64,000 bases of DNA from Lachnospiraceae bacterium (lineage in GTDB: Bacteria; Bacillota; Clostridia; Lachnospirales; Lachnospiraceae), in NCBI GenBank assembly GCA_024681795.1, contig JAILAD010000040.1:1-64000 (forward strand), in the 5' to 3' direction. The notes below the pieces were generated by a model that ran no database searches, was not told where the DNA came from, and worked only from the letters and a program-made list of their open reading frames with translations. A program made the translations under genes and the position numbers. Of the stretch, positions 49,987 to 59,786 are shown piece after piece; the stretch's first letter is position 1; each line of letters starts with the position of its first letter.

Positions 49987-52263
49987 TTACACGCGATTGT
50001 AATTGATCAGACATCCCTTCAGGATAATCTGTCTTTCCTCATCGGTCAGTTCGCCGAGTCTCATCGTAAATTTCGAAAGTGTTCCGTCTTTTACGACATA
50101 TGCCTCAATCTCTTCTTTCTTTTCGACTACCGCGCTCTTAATGCCCGGCAGGAAGATGTAATCAAGGTTCTTAAACGGCAGCTCACCCTCTTCGATTAAG
50201 AAGGGAAGCATTCCCCAGTTGATTAAGTTCGAACGGTATCTCTTGGTTGCATACTCGTTTGCGATATTCGCCCAGCCGCCGAGTACCTTCTGGCAGCTTG
50301 CAGCCTGTTCTCTTGCAGAACCGTCACCGGGTTTTACCGCGAAAATGGTAGAACCGACACCAAGATTGTCATGTTCCACATCCGGGAAGGTCTTCTTTAC
50401 AACCCCCATTACCTCTCCGACTTCCGGGACTGCCTTACCGGCACATTCTCCTGCTTCCAGGGCCTTCTGGGCAACCTGTACGGCCTTTGCCCTGCCTACA
50501 TATTCCGGATCCTTTCTGGACAGCGCAAATTCCGCAAGTCCCAGAGGATTGGAACGATAGGAAGATGTTTCTCCGGACGGAATAAGTTCATCCGTCGTCG
50601 TAACCGGATCGTGAATTTCGGAAACCACCTTCAGAAGAAGATTTTCGGGAAGAGGTGACATCTTCGGCCAGTCCTTGATATTCGGACCGAACTGGATTTC
50701 CTGATTCGGATCCGCCACACCCCTCGAATCGAATACGCGGTTTGCGTAAATATTTGCATCAAAGAAATATTTATAATTGTTAAAATCACCGTCAAACTCG
50801 GTAGCCGCGGTCAGCACACCCTTATTGGCCGCAGTAGCCGCAATCGATCTTGCATCCATAAGTGCCACGGAGGAAATCTGTCCGCTCTGAAGTTTGCTGC
50901 CTTCACGGTTCGGGAAGTTTCTCGTGGAGTGACGGATGGAAAATGCGTTATTTGCAGGTGTATCACCCGCACCGAAGCAGGGTCCGCAGAATGCCGTCTT
51001 TAATACCGCTCCTGTCTCCATTAAGGTTGCTGCACAGCCGTTTTTGATTAATTCCATGTAAATCGGCATGGAAGCAGGATATACGCTTAACGTAAAGCCG
51101 TCTGATCCGATATATTTTCCCTTTAAGATGTCGGCTGCCGCACAGATATTTTCAAATCCGCCGCCGGCACAGCCTGCAATGATTCCCTGGTCAACAAGAA
51201 GTTTTCCGTCATGTACCTTGTTCTGAAGGGTGTATTCCACAGCACCGTCCAGCGATACTTCCGCCTTCTTTTCCACATCCTTTAAGATGTCATAAAGATT
51301 AGCGTTTAACTCCTCGATGGTGTAGGTGTTGCTCGGATGGAACGGCATTGCAATCATGGGCTTCACGGTTGATAAATCAATCGTGATGACACCGTCATAA
51401 TATGCCACGTCCGCAGGATTTAATTCCTTATACTCTTCTTTTCTGCCATGGATTTCGTAGAATTCTTCCACTTTTTCATCCGTCTTCCAAATGGAGGAAA
51501 GGCAGGTGGTTTCGGTGGTCATAACATCAATTCCGATACGGAAATCCGGACTTAAGGATGCAACACCGGGTCCGACGAATTCCATTACTTTGTTCTTAAC
51601 GTATCCGTTTGCAAATACCGCACCGATAATCGCAAGTGCCACGTCCTGGGGACCTACGCCTTTTACGGGAGCACCCGTTAAATATACGGCAACCACACCC
51701 GGCATATTGATGTCATATGTCTGGTTTAAAAGCTGCTTCACCAGCTCCGGACCACCCTCTCCCATTGCCATGGTACCGAGTGCACCGTAACGGGTATGGG
51801 AATCGGAACCTAAAATCATTTTTCCGCCGCCTGCGAGCATTTCACGTGCAAACTGATGGATTACCGCCTGATGAGGGGGTACATATACTCCGCCGTATTT
51901 CTTGGCACAGGTAAGACCAAACATATGGTCATCTTCGTTAATCGTTCCTCCAACTGCGCAAAGGGAATTATGGCAGTTGGTCAGTACATAGGGCATCGGG
52001 AATTTCTCAAGCCCTGACGCACGCGCCGTCTGAATAATGCCGACAAAAGTAATGTCATGGGAAGTAAGCTTGTCAAAACGGATTTTTAACTTCTCCATAT
52101 TATCGGAGGTATTGTGCGCCTTCAGAATACCATACGCAATCGTACCCTGCTTCGCTTCTTCCTTTGTTACCTGCTTTCCGGTCTTTGCCGCAACTTCCGC
52201 AGCATCCTCCACCCACTCGGTGCCGTTGATAAGATATGCACCACCATCTCTAAGTTCTATCAT
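49987..52263 (-). CDS. Aconitase-type hydratase
   Basis: 758 residues from the ATG at 52263 behind AAAGGAG. Aconitase features: [34 protein letters not shown], a Cys-containing [15 protein letters not shown] and [11 protein letters not shown] that bind the [4Fe-4S] cluster and substrate, and a C-terminal swivel domain ending [14 protein letters not shown]. It most resembles single-chain aconitate hydratases of anaerobes, interconverting citrate and isocitrate, but other dehydratase substrates cannot be excluded. No other TCA gene is nearby. Confidence 0.88.
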   Translation of the reverse strand: MIELRDGGAYLINGTEWVEDAAEVAAKTGKQVTKEEAKQGTIAYGILKAHNTSDNMEKLKIRFDKLTSHDITFVGIIQTARASGLEKFPMPYVLTNCHNSLCAVGGTINEDDHMFGLTCAKKYGGVYVPPHQAVIHQFAREMLAGGGKMILGSDSHTRYGALGTMAMGEGGPELVKQLLNQTYDINMPGVVAVYLTGAPVKGVGPQDVALAIIGAVFANGYVKNKVMEFVGPGVASLSPDFRIGIDVMTTETTCLSSIWKTDEKVEEFYEIHGRKEEYKELNPADVAYYDGVITIDLSTVKPMIAMPFHPSNTYTIEELNANLYDILKDVEKKAEVSLDGAVEYTLQNKVHDGKLLVDQGIIAGCAGGGFENICAAADILKGKYIGSDGFTLSVYPASMPIYMELIKNGCAATLMETGAVLKTAFCGPCFGAGDTPANNAFSIRHSTRNFPNREGSKLQSGQISSVALMDARSIAATAANKGVLTAATEFDGDFNNYKYFFDANIYANRVFDSRGVADPNQEIQFGPNIKDWPKMSPLPENLLLKVVSEIHDPVTTTDELIPSGETSSYRSNPLGLAEFALSRKDPEYVGRAKAVQVAQKALEAGECAGKAVPEVGEVMGVVKKTFPDVEHDNLGVGSTIFAVKPGDGSAREQAASCQKVLGGWANIANEYATKRYRSNLINWGMLPFLIEEGELPFKNLDYIFLPGIKSAVVEKKEEIEAYVVKDGTLSKFTMRLGELTDEERQIILKGCLINYNRV

Positions 52264-52384
52264 GTAAATACTCCTTTTTTCAGTTACTAACTCGAACAAG
52301 CACAATGCAGGCTTCGTAAGGGGTGAGTTGCCACCGCATCCGAACCCCGTCGAAGGCGTGCTTGTGCGACGTGAGCCATTGAAA

Positions 52385-55021
52385 TTACAGCTCTACCTTA
52401 TCAAGATGCCAGATATCATCCACATATTCCTGAATGGTACGGTCCGACGTAAACTTGCCGGAGCATGCCACGTTGAGAATTGCACTCTGTGCCCACTTGG
52501 AACGGTTTCTGTATGCCTTCTCGACATGTTTCTGTGCTTCCGCATAGGACTTGAAATCCTTTAAGATGAAGTAGGTATCCGCCTTGGAAGTACTCTCCGT
52601 GTTAAGAAGAGAGTTGTAAAGATGACGGAATCTTTCCGGATCGTCCGGTGAATAGGTTCCGTTGATTAACTGGTTCAGTACCATGTGTACATCCGGATCG
52701 TTTCTGTAAATTTCCATCGGATCATATCCGCCGTTATTCTCGTAATTGATAACTTCATCGGAGGATAATCCGAAGATGAAAGCATTGCTCTTTCCGACTT
52801 CTTCCACAATTTCAACGTTTGCACCGTCCATGGTTCCTAAGGTAAGTGCTCCGTTTAACATGAATTTCATGTTACCGGTACCGGAAGCCTCTTTGGATGC
52901 GGTGGAAATCTGCTCGGATACATCGGATGCCGCAAAAATAATTTCCGCATTGGATACGCAGTAGTTCTCAATAAAGACTACCTTGATCTTTCCGTTGATG
53001 AATCTGTCATTGTTAATTCTGTCGGCAACGGAGTTAATCAGTTTAATCGTAAGTTTTGCATTACGGTATCCGGCTGCTGCCTTCGCACCGAAGATGAATG
53101 TTCTGGGATAGAATTCCATCGTAGGATGCTCTTTTAGCTGATTGTACAGATACATTACGTGAAGAATATTCAAAAGCTGACGCTTGTATTCGTGAAGTCT
53201 CTTTACCTGTACATCGAAAATCGAATTCGGATCCACGTCGATTCCGTTATGCTCTTTGATATATTTTGCAAGGCGGAGTTTATTCTGGTATTTAATCTTC
53301 ATAAACTCTTCCTGCGCCTTCTCGTCCTTCGCGAAATCCTTCAGGGCTGCAATTTTCGGAAGATCGGTAATCCATCCGTCACCGACTTTCTTCGTTACCC
53401 AGTCTGCAAGAAGCGGGTTTCCGTGAAGAAGGAATCTTCTCTGGGTGATTCCGTTGGTCTTGTTGTTGAATTTCTCCGGATAGAGTTCGTAGAAATCACG
53501 AAGCTCCTGATTCTTCAAAATCTCGGTATGAAGTCTTGCAACACCGTTTACGGAATAGCCTGCATGAATGGCAAGGTTGGCCATTTTTACCTGACCGTCG
53601 TAAAGGATTGCCATCTTCTTCACCTTCTCCTCGTTTCCGGGATAACGGCTTCTGATCTGTGCCTCAAAGCGGCGGTTGATTTCCTCGACAATCTGGTAAA
53701 TTCTGGGAAGTAATCTTGAGAAAAGGTCAATCGGCCATTTTTCCAAAGCTTCGGACATAATGGTATGGTTGGTGTATGCACAGGTCTTTGTGGTGATTTC
53801 CCATGCCTCGTCCCAGGTAAGATAATACTCATCCATCAGAATTCTCATCAGTTCCGGAATGGTAACGGTGGGATGGGTATCGTTTAACTGGAAGGTTACT
53901 TTCTCATATAATTTATGAATATCGTCATGATTTCTCATGTACTTCGCAACGGCTTCCTGAATGGATGCGGAAACGAAGAAATACTGCTGTTTTAAACGGA
54001 GTTCCTTACCTGCAATGTGATTATCGTTGGGATATAAAACTTCCACGATGTTGCGGGCAAGATTTTCCTGCTCAACCGCTTTCTGATAATCACCCTTGTC
54101 GAAGGAGTCCAGACGGAAGCAGTCCACAGGCTGTGCGTCCCAGATACGAAGGGTATTTACGATTCCGTTTCCGTAGCCGACAACGGGAAGGTCATAGGGA
54201 ACAGCCTTTACTGCCTGATAGCCTTCAAGACGGTAATTGTTTCTTCCGTTTGCATCGGTATAGCTGGTTACATAGCCGCCGAAACGGACTTCCTTGGTAT
54301 ACTCGGGACGGCGGAGTTCGAACGGATTTCCGTCTGCAAGCCAGTTATCGGGAACTTCCACCTGATAACCGTCACGGATTTCCTGCTTGAACATACCGTA
54401 GCGGTAACGGATTCCGCAGCCGTATGCGGAATATCCCAAAGTTGCAAGGGAGTCAAGGAAACATGCCGCAAGTCTTCCGAGACCTCCGTTTCCGAGTGCC
54501 GCATCGGGTTCCTGGTCTTCGATTACGTTGATATCGACACCCAGTTCCTCAAGTGCATCCTTCGCATCTTTATAAGCGGTTAAGTTGATCATGCTGTTAC
54601 CGAGTGCACGGCCCATTAAAAATTCCATGGACAGATAATAAACCGTCTTCGGATCCTGCTTCTCATATGCTTCCTGGGTTTTTAACCAGTGATCGACAAT
54701 CTGGTCCTTAATGGCATATCCGACTGCCTGGAAAATCTGCTGGTCGGTTGCTTCTTCCATGGTCTTTCTGTATAAGGTTCTGACATTGTATACAACGCTT
54801 CTTTTGAATAAGTCCTTATCAAAATCAAGATGAGGTACCGAACTCTTTGCCTTCTTTGCTGCAGGCTTCTTTGCAGCGGAAGTTTTCTTTACTGCCGCTG
54901 TTTTCTTTGCTGCGGTGCTTTTAGCGGGTGCTGCAGTACTTTTCTTTGCTGCGGTACTTTTCTTAGCTGCCGTCTTTTTTGCTGCTGTTTCTTTGGTTGC
55001 CGGTTTCTTAGCTGTTGCCAT
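52385..55021 (-). CDS. glgP: Glycogen phosphorylase with Lys/Ala-rich N-terminal tail
   Basis: 878 residues from the ATG at 55021 behind CGGAGGAAAG. Residues 2-58 are an Ala/Lys/Thr-rich tail of TAAKKS/PAKS units, like histone H1 C-termini, absent from ordinary phosphorylases. The catalytic body follows: [38 protein letters not shown], and the pyridoxal-phosphate region [20 protein letters not shown] with its Lys. It releases glucose 1-phosphate from glycogen. Its start abuts ileS upstream (80 bases). The tail may bind nucleic acid, polyphosphate or glycogen-associated partners; this is inference. Confidence 0.94.
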   Translation of the reverse strand: MATAKKPATKETAAKKTAAKKSTAAKKSTAAPAKSTAAKKTAAVKKTSAAKKPAAKKAKSSVPHLDFDKDLFKRSVVYNVRTLYRKTMEEATDQQIFQAVGYAIKDQIVDHWLKTQEAYEKQDPKTVYYLSMEFLMGRALGNSMINLTAYKDAKDALEELGVDINVIEDQEPDAALGNGGLGRLAACFLDSLATLGYSAYGCGIRYRYGMFKQEIRDGYQVEVPDNWLADGNPFELRRPEYTKEVRFGGYVTSYTDANGRNNYRLEGYQAVKAVPYDLPVVGYGNGIVNTLRIWDAQPVDCFRLDSFDKGDYQKAVEQENLARNIVEVLYPNDNHIAGKELRLKQQYFFVSASIQEAVAKYMRNHDDIHKLYEKVTFQLNDTHPTVTIPELMRILMDEYYLTWDEAWEITTKTCAYTNHTIMSEALEKWPIDLFSRLLPRIYQIVEEINRRFEAQIRSRYPGNEEKVKKMAILYDGQVKMANLAIHAGYSVNGVARLHTEILKNQELRDFYELYPEKFNNKTNGITQRRFLLHGNPLLADWVTKKVGDGWITDLPKIAALKDFAKDEKAQEEFMKIKYQNKLRLAKYIKEHNGIDVDPNSIFDVQVKRLHEYKRQLLNILHVMYLYNQLKEHPTMEFYPRTFIFGAKAAAGYRNAKLTIKLINSVADRINNDRFINGKIKVVFIENYCVSNAEIIFAASDVSEQISTASKEASGTGNMKFMLNGALTLGTMDGANVEIVEEVGKSNAFIFGLSSDEVINYENNGGYDPMEIYRNDPDVHMVLNQLINGTYSPDDPERFRHLYNSLLNTESTSKADTYFILKDFKSYAEAQKHVEKAYRNRSKWAQSAILNVACSGKFTSDRTIQEYVDDIWHLDKVEL

Positions 55022-55100
55022 GTTTCTTTCCTCCGTTTTTGAAAACGTTTCCGTTTTCATTGATTCTGGATTGATTACAATCCGTGTGGTCTTTGAAATT

Positions 55101-58100
55101 TTACTTCCTTACAACCCCGATTACGACATCTTCCCCATTGATGTTCCACTTCTTTGCATTCTCCGATGCCTCACCGAATTTAATTTCATCGGCAAGAACT
55201 TTGGTTGAAATTGCCTCTTCATTGGAACGGATGATTTCTGCAATTTTATCATTCTCGGATACGGTAACGGTGATATGATCCATTACTTCAAATCCGGAAT
55301 CTTTACGCATCGTCTGGATTTTACTGATTACTTCGTAAACAAATCCTTCATTAATGAGTTCTTCGGTAAGACGGGTGTCGAGAACAACCGTGACAGGTCC
55401 GTCTGCCATGGATTCAAAGCCTTCCTTCTTAACCATGTCAATTAAGAGGTCCTCTTCGCCAAGGGAAATAGCCGCGCCGTTTACTTCAAAATCGAGACTT
55501 CCCTTCGCTTTTAACGTATCCATTGCCTCGTTTCCGTCTACCTCGGATAAGTACTTCTGAATGCCGCCGAGCGACTTTCCGTATTTCGGACCGACGGTCT
55601 TAAGCTGCGGCTTGAACGTATAGCTTGTGAATTCCCTGACATCGTCCGTGAATTCCGCTTTCTTTACGTTTAACTCGTCCTCTATGATTTCGGTATAAAA
55701 TTCATCGAGCTTGAAAGGTGCCTTGACAAACATCTTTGCAATCGGCTGACGGTTCTTGATATTCGCGGTATTTCTGCAGGCACGTCCCAGTACAACGGTC
55801 TTAAGAACCGCATCCATATTTTCTTCCAGTTTCTTATCAATATAAGAATCATTGCATACCGGGAAGTCGCAAAGATGTACGCTCATCGGTGCATTTTTAT
55901 CAACGGAGCAAACCAGATTTCTGTAAATTTCTTCCGCCATGAACGGGATCATCGGTGCTGCCGTTTTGCTGATGGTTACAAGTGCGGTATAGAGAGTCAT
56001 ATAGGCATTGATTTTATCCTGCTCCATACCCTTTGCCCAGAAGCGCTCGCGGCCGCGACGGACATACCAGTTGCTCATCTCGTCCACAAAATCCTGCAAT
56101 GCTCTTGCGGCCTCGGGAATACGATAATTCTCAAGATGCGCGTCGGTTTCTTTGACAACCGTATTCAGTCTCGACAGAAGCCACTTGTCCATAACCGAAA
56201 GTTTGTCATACTCCAGTGTATATTTCGTTGCATCGAATTCATCGATATTTGCATAAAGCACGAAGAATGCATAGGTATTCCAGAGCGTACCCATGAATTT
56301 ACGCTGTCCTTCCTGAACCGCTTTTCCGTGGAAACGATTCGGAAGCCAGGGTGCGGAGTTGATGTAGAAATACCACCTGATTGCATCCGCGCCGTAAGTT
56401 TCGAGTGCTTCAAACGGGTCTACCGCGTTGCCCTTCGACTTGCTCATCTTCTGGCCGTTCTCATCCTGCACATGGCCGAGTACGATTACGTTTTCGTAAG
56501 GAGCCTTGTTGAAGAGAAGGGTGGATTCCGCAAGCAGGGAATAAAACCATCCTCTGGTCTGGTCCACGGCCTCGGAGATGAACTGTGCCGGGAACTGCTT
56601 CTCAAACAAATCCCTGTTTTCAAACGGATAATGATGCTGTGCAAAAGGCATTGCACCGGAATCAAACCAGCAGTCGATTACTTCGGGTACACGGTGCATT
56701 TCCTTTCCGCAGTCGGGACACGGAATGACAACTTCATCGATATAGGGACGGTGAAGTTCCACTTTTGCATTCTCCGGGTTGCCGGAAAGGGTTGCAAGTT
56801 CCTCCCTGGAGCCTACGGAAATCTGCTTTCCGCAGCTGCACTCCCAGATATTTAACGGAGTTCCCCAATAACGGTTTCTGGAAATCGCCCAGTCCTGAAG
56901 ATTTTCAAGCCAGTCGCCGAAACGTCCTTTTCCGATGGATTCGGGAATCCAGTGAATCGTGTTGTTGTTGGCAATCATGTCATCCTTTACGGCTGTCATT
57001 TTGATATACCAGGATTCTCTTGCATAGTAAATAAGCGGAGTGTCGCATCTCCAGCAGTGCGGATAATCATGCTCCGCCTTCGGAGCATCGAAAAGAATTC
57101 CTCTCTCTGCCAGATCCTTTAATACCTCCGGGTCGCAGGCTACGGCGCCCGCCTCGATTTCCTTCTCGGTGGGTTTGCAGCGCATTCCCGCGAATTTACC
57201 GGTTTCGGGTTTCATCTTTCCTGCGCCGTCCACCATCTGTACGAACGGTGCGTCGTATTTGCGTCCGACTCTCGCATCGTCCTCACCGAAAGCGGGGGCG
57301 ATATGTACGATACCGGTACCGTCGGTCATGGTTACGTATTCGTCACAATATACGAAGAAAGCTTTCTTATGCTGCTTCTCGGTTTCAACCGCGGCACATT
57401 CGTAAAGCGGTTCGTATTCCTTATATTCAAGATCGGTTCCTTTGAAGGTTTCCAGAATCTCATATGCCTTGCCGTCCGCCATGGGAGCATATTTTGCATT
57501 TCCCTCCTTATCCTTTGCGGTAAGGAGTGCTCCGATTACGGTATCCAGAAGGGCAACCGCCATATAGTAGGTTTTTCCGTCAACGGCTTTCACTTTTGCA
57601 TATTCATCATTCGGGTTTACGCAAAGACCGATATTGGAAGGCAGTGTCCAGGGCGTTGTGGTCCATGCAAGGAAATAGGCATCCTCGTCCTTAACCTTGA
57701 AACGTACGATTGCGGTACGGTCTTTGATGGTCTTGTAGCCCTGTGCCACTTCCTGTGCGGAAAGCGGGGTTCCGCATCTTGGGCAGTAGGGTACGATTTT
57801 AAAGCCCTTGTATAAAAGTCCTTTGTCCCAGATTTCCTTTAAAGCCCACCATTCGGACTCAATATAATCATCATGATAGGTAACGTAGGGGTCATCCATA
57901 TCCGCCCAGAATCCGACGGTTCCGGAGAAGTCCTCCCACATTCCCTTATATTTCCATACGCTTTCCTTGCATTGCTTAATGAACGGCTCCAGACCGTAAG
58001 CTTCAATCTGCTCTTTCCCGTCGAGGCCCAGAAGTTTTTCCACTTCAATTTCAACCGGGAGACCATGGGTGTCCCAGCCTGCTTTTCTCGGTACCATATA

Positions 58101-58328
58101 ACCCTTCATTGTGCGGTATCTCGGAATCATGTCCTTGATAACACGGGTAAGTACGTGACCGATATGCGGTTTTCCATTCGCGGTAGGCGGTCCGTCATAG
58201 AAGGTGTAAGTCTCTCCTTCCTTGCGGTTCTCCATACTCTTGCGGAAAATATCGTTTTCCTTCCAGAATTTTTCTACTTCTTTTTCTCTTTGTACAAAAT
58301 TAAGATCCGTACTGACTTTCTCGTACAT
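55101..58328 (-). CDS. ileS: Isoleucyl-tRNA synthetase, long type
   Basis: 1075 residues. HIGH at 55-58 in GKPHIGHVL, KMSKSKGN in the second half, an editing domain inserted between, and CPRCG, CWRCD, CSCGK and CPDCG Cys pairs. The start (MYEKVSTDLNFVQREKEVEKFWKEN) and length match the eukaryote-like type 2 IleRS, a class often tolerant of mupirocin (family knowledge, not shown here). AAGGAG precedes the ATG. The promoter at 58440-58468 lies within the pncB terminator. Confidence 0.95.
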   Translation of the reverse strand: MYEKVSTDLNFVQREKEVEKFWKENDIFRKSMENRKEGETYTFYDGPPTANGKPHIGHVLTRVIKDMIPRYRTMKGYMVPRKAGWDTHGLPVEIEVEKLLGLDGKEQIEAYGLEPFIKQCKESVWKYKGMWEDFSGTVGFWADMDDPYVTYHDDYIESEWWALKEIWDKGLLYKGFKIVPYCPRCGTPLSAQEVAQGYKTIKDRTAIVRFKVKDEDAYFLAWTTTPWTLPSNIGLCVNPNDEYAKVKAVDGKTYYMAVALLDTVIGALLTAKDKEGNAKYAPMADGKAYEILETFKGTDLEYKEYEPLYECAAVETEKQHKKAFFVYCDEYVTMTDGTGIVHIAPAFGEDDARVGRKYDAPFVQMVDGAGKMKPETGKFAGMRCKPTEKEIEAGAVACDPEVLKDLAERGILFDAPKAEHDYPHCWRCDTPLIYYARESWYIKMTAVKDDMIANNNTIHWIPESIGKGRFGDWLENLQDWAISRNRYWGTPLNIWECSCGKQISVGSREELATLSGNPENAKVELHRPYIDEVVIPCPDCGKEMHRVPEVIDCWFDSGAMPFAQHHYPFENRDLFEKQFPAQFISEAVDQTRGWFYSLLAESTLLFNKAPYENVIVLGHVQDENGQKMSKSKGNAVDPFEALETYGADAIRWYFYINSAPWLPNRFHGKAVQEGQRKFMGTLWNTYAFFVLYANIDEFDATKYTLEYDKLSVMDKWLLSRLNTVVKETDAHLENYRIPEAARALQDFVDEMSNWYVRRGRERFWAKGMEQDKINAYMTLYTALVTISKTAAPMIPFMAEEIYRNLVCSVDKNAPMSVHLCDFPVCNDSYIDKKLEENMDAVLKTVVLGRACRNTANIKNRQPIAKMFVKAPFKLDEFYTEIIEDELNVKKAEFTDDVREFTSYTFKPQLKTVGPKYGKSLGGIQKYLSEVDGNEAMDTLKAKGSLDFEVNGAAISLGEEDLLIDMVKKEGFESMADGPVTVVLDTRLTEELINEGFVYEVISKIQTMRKDSGFEVMDHITVTVSENDKIAEIIRSNEEAISTKVLADEIKFGEASENAKKWNINGEDVVIGVVRK

Positions 58329-58404
58329 TTTTATGCTCCTTGTGGATTTATTATCCTCTCATACGGTTTCCTGTCTGTTTCGTGTTTTTTCCGAAAATAA
58401 GTAC

Positions 58405-58457
58405 AAAAAAAGACGGAAAGCGCATAAAACACCAATGGTATTTTACAGTTTCCGCCT
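58405..58457 (-). terminator. Terminator of pncB, overlapping the ileS promoter
   Basis: On the minus strand GGCGGAAA pairs with TTTCCGTC and, inside it, TAAAATACC with GGTGTTTTA (one G-U pair), followed by TTTTTTT. It lies just after the pncB stop. The -10 of the ileS promoter is part of the inner stem. Confidence 0.75.
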
Positions 58458-58468
58458 TTATGTGTCAA
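58440..58468 (-). promoter_or_regulatory. ileS promoter
   Basis: On the minus strand TTGACA (58463-58468), 17 bases, TAAAAT (58440-58445): perfect -35 and 5/6 -10. The start is near 58433, giving a ~105-base leader with the 3' half of the terminator hairpin and no T-box core. Confidence 0.7.
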
Positions 58469-58479
58469 GTTTTAGCCGC

Positions 58480-59694
58480 TTATCTTAACCGGTCATCGGC
58501 ATGAGTCATTCTCCAGTTGATGCATCTTTCCAGATAGTGGATATAATCCGGATTCTTGCACATGCCCTTTCCTTCCACGTCGGAGATTTTTGCCACGTCC
58601 ATTCCGTTGCAGGCCGTAGTCTTCATGACAATGTTCAGAGCCGGCGCATCCGTATCGTTTGCAATAAAGGTACCGATACCGAAGGCAATCTTCGCACGAC
58701 CTTCAAAATACTTTTTGATTGCAGTCGCTTTTTCAAAATCAAGACTGTCGCTGAACAGAAGCGTCTTGGTCTTCGGATCGATTCCGAGCGATTCGTAGTG
58801 GGCAATCATTTTATCTCCCCAGTCAAACGGGGAACCGGAATCGTGCCGTACACCGGAGAAAAGCGTTGCATAGGTTAACTGGAAGTCCTTTAAGAAACAG
58901 TCTGTCGTAATGGCATCCGTCAATGCCGTTCCGTTTAAGACACCGTATTCCTTTACCCAGGCATCGAGTGCATACCAGTTCGAGTATGCAGGGTTGTGCT
59001 TGTGATTTCCCTGGCCCACGCACATAATCCACTCGTGTGCCATTGTACCGACTGCCTTCAGATTATACTTTTTCGCAAGATAGACATTGGAGGTTCCGAC
59101 GAAAACGGATTTTCCCGTATCTGCTTCGGCAAGGCGTCTTACCGCAAGATCCTGTGCCTCTCCGGAAAGCCTTCTTCTCATTCCGAATTCGGAGAATGCG
59201 GACAGATCATACTCGCCGTTTTGCAGTTTTGCAATCTTGGCATCCAGTCTTTCCCGGAAGCTGTCCATCAGCTTGTCGTAATCATATGCCATACGGAAAT
59301 AAACTTCGTTTACGATTGCGAGCGTCGGTATTTCGTACATGGAAGTATTTAACCAGGTTCCCTTGGTTTCAATGCTCAATCCGCAGGGCGCATCGGTGGT
59401 AATCGTAAAATCCTCATATCTCGGTTTCCAGAGTCTTAAAAAATCAACATAGGAGCCTTTGATCCATGTAATATTGTGAAGATATTCCAGTTCATCTTCC
59501 TTAAACCTGAGTTCCGTATATAAAAGAAGCTGGCGCTTGATTTCATCCACCATTTCCTTTGTAAAATGCACATCCTCGTTTCTGCACTTGAAACTCCACG
59601 TGGTCTTATAATCGCTGAACTGATGATAGATTGCCTGACCCATGGAAAATTTGTAAGCATCCGTTTCCAAAAGACTTGTTATAATACGTTCCAT
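58480..59694 (-). CDS. pncB: Nicotinate phosphoribosyltransferase
   Basis: 404 residues with the PncB fold: LLETDAYKFSMGQAIYHQF at the start, GTSNVYLAKKYNLKAVGTMAHEWIM with the catalytic His, and FSGVRHDSGSPFDWGDKMI. It joins nicotinate to PRPP, salvaging NAD. GAAAGGAAGAAGCGGT precedes the ATG. Short E. coli-like class. Confidence 0.95.
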   Translation of the reverse strand: MERIITSLLETDAYKFSMGQAIYHQFSDYKTTWSFKCRNEDVHFTKEMVDEIKRQLLLYTELRFKEDELEYLHNITWIKGSYVDFLRLWKPRYEDFTITTDAPCGLSIETKGTWLNTSMYEIPTLAIVNEVYFRMAYDYDKLMDSFRERLDAKIAKLQNGEYDLSAFSEFGMRRRLSGEAQDLAVRRLAEADTGKSVFVGTSNVYLAKKYNLKAVGTMAHEWIMCVGQGNHKHNPAYSNWYALDAWVKEYGVLNGTALTDAITTDCFLKDFQLTYATLFSGVRHDSGSPFDWGDKMIAHYESLGIDPKTKTLLFSDSLDFEKATAIKKYFEGRAKIAFGIGTFIANDTDAPALNIVMKTTACNGMDVAKISDVEGKGMCKNPDYIHYLERCINWRMTHADDRLR

Positions 59695-59786
59695 ACCGCT
59701 TCTTCCTTTCCGGGAACAGTGTTCCGCATCGTGTTGTCTGTTATTATAATTCTTTTTTTTCCGTTTGTGTATTAAAAAATCTCCGT

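Noticed and set aside
55875..56855. Plus-strand 326-codon frame antisense to ileS
   Set aside because: It lies wholly inside a clear synthetase gene and shows no motifs.
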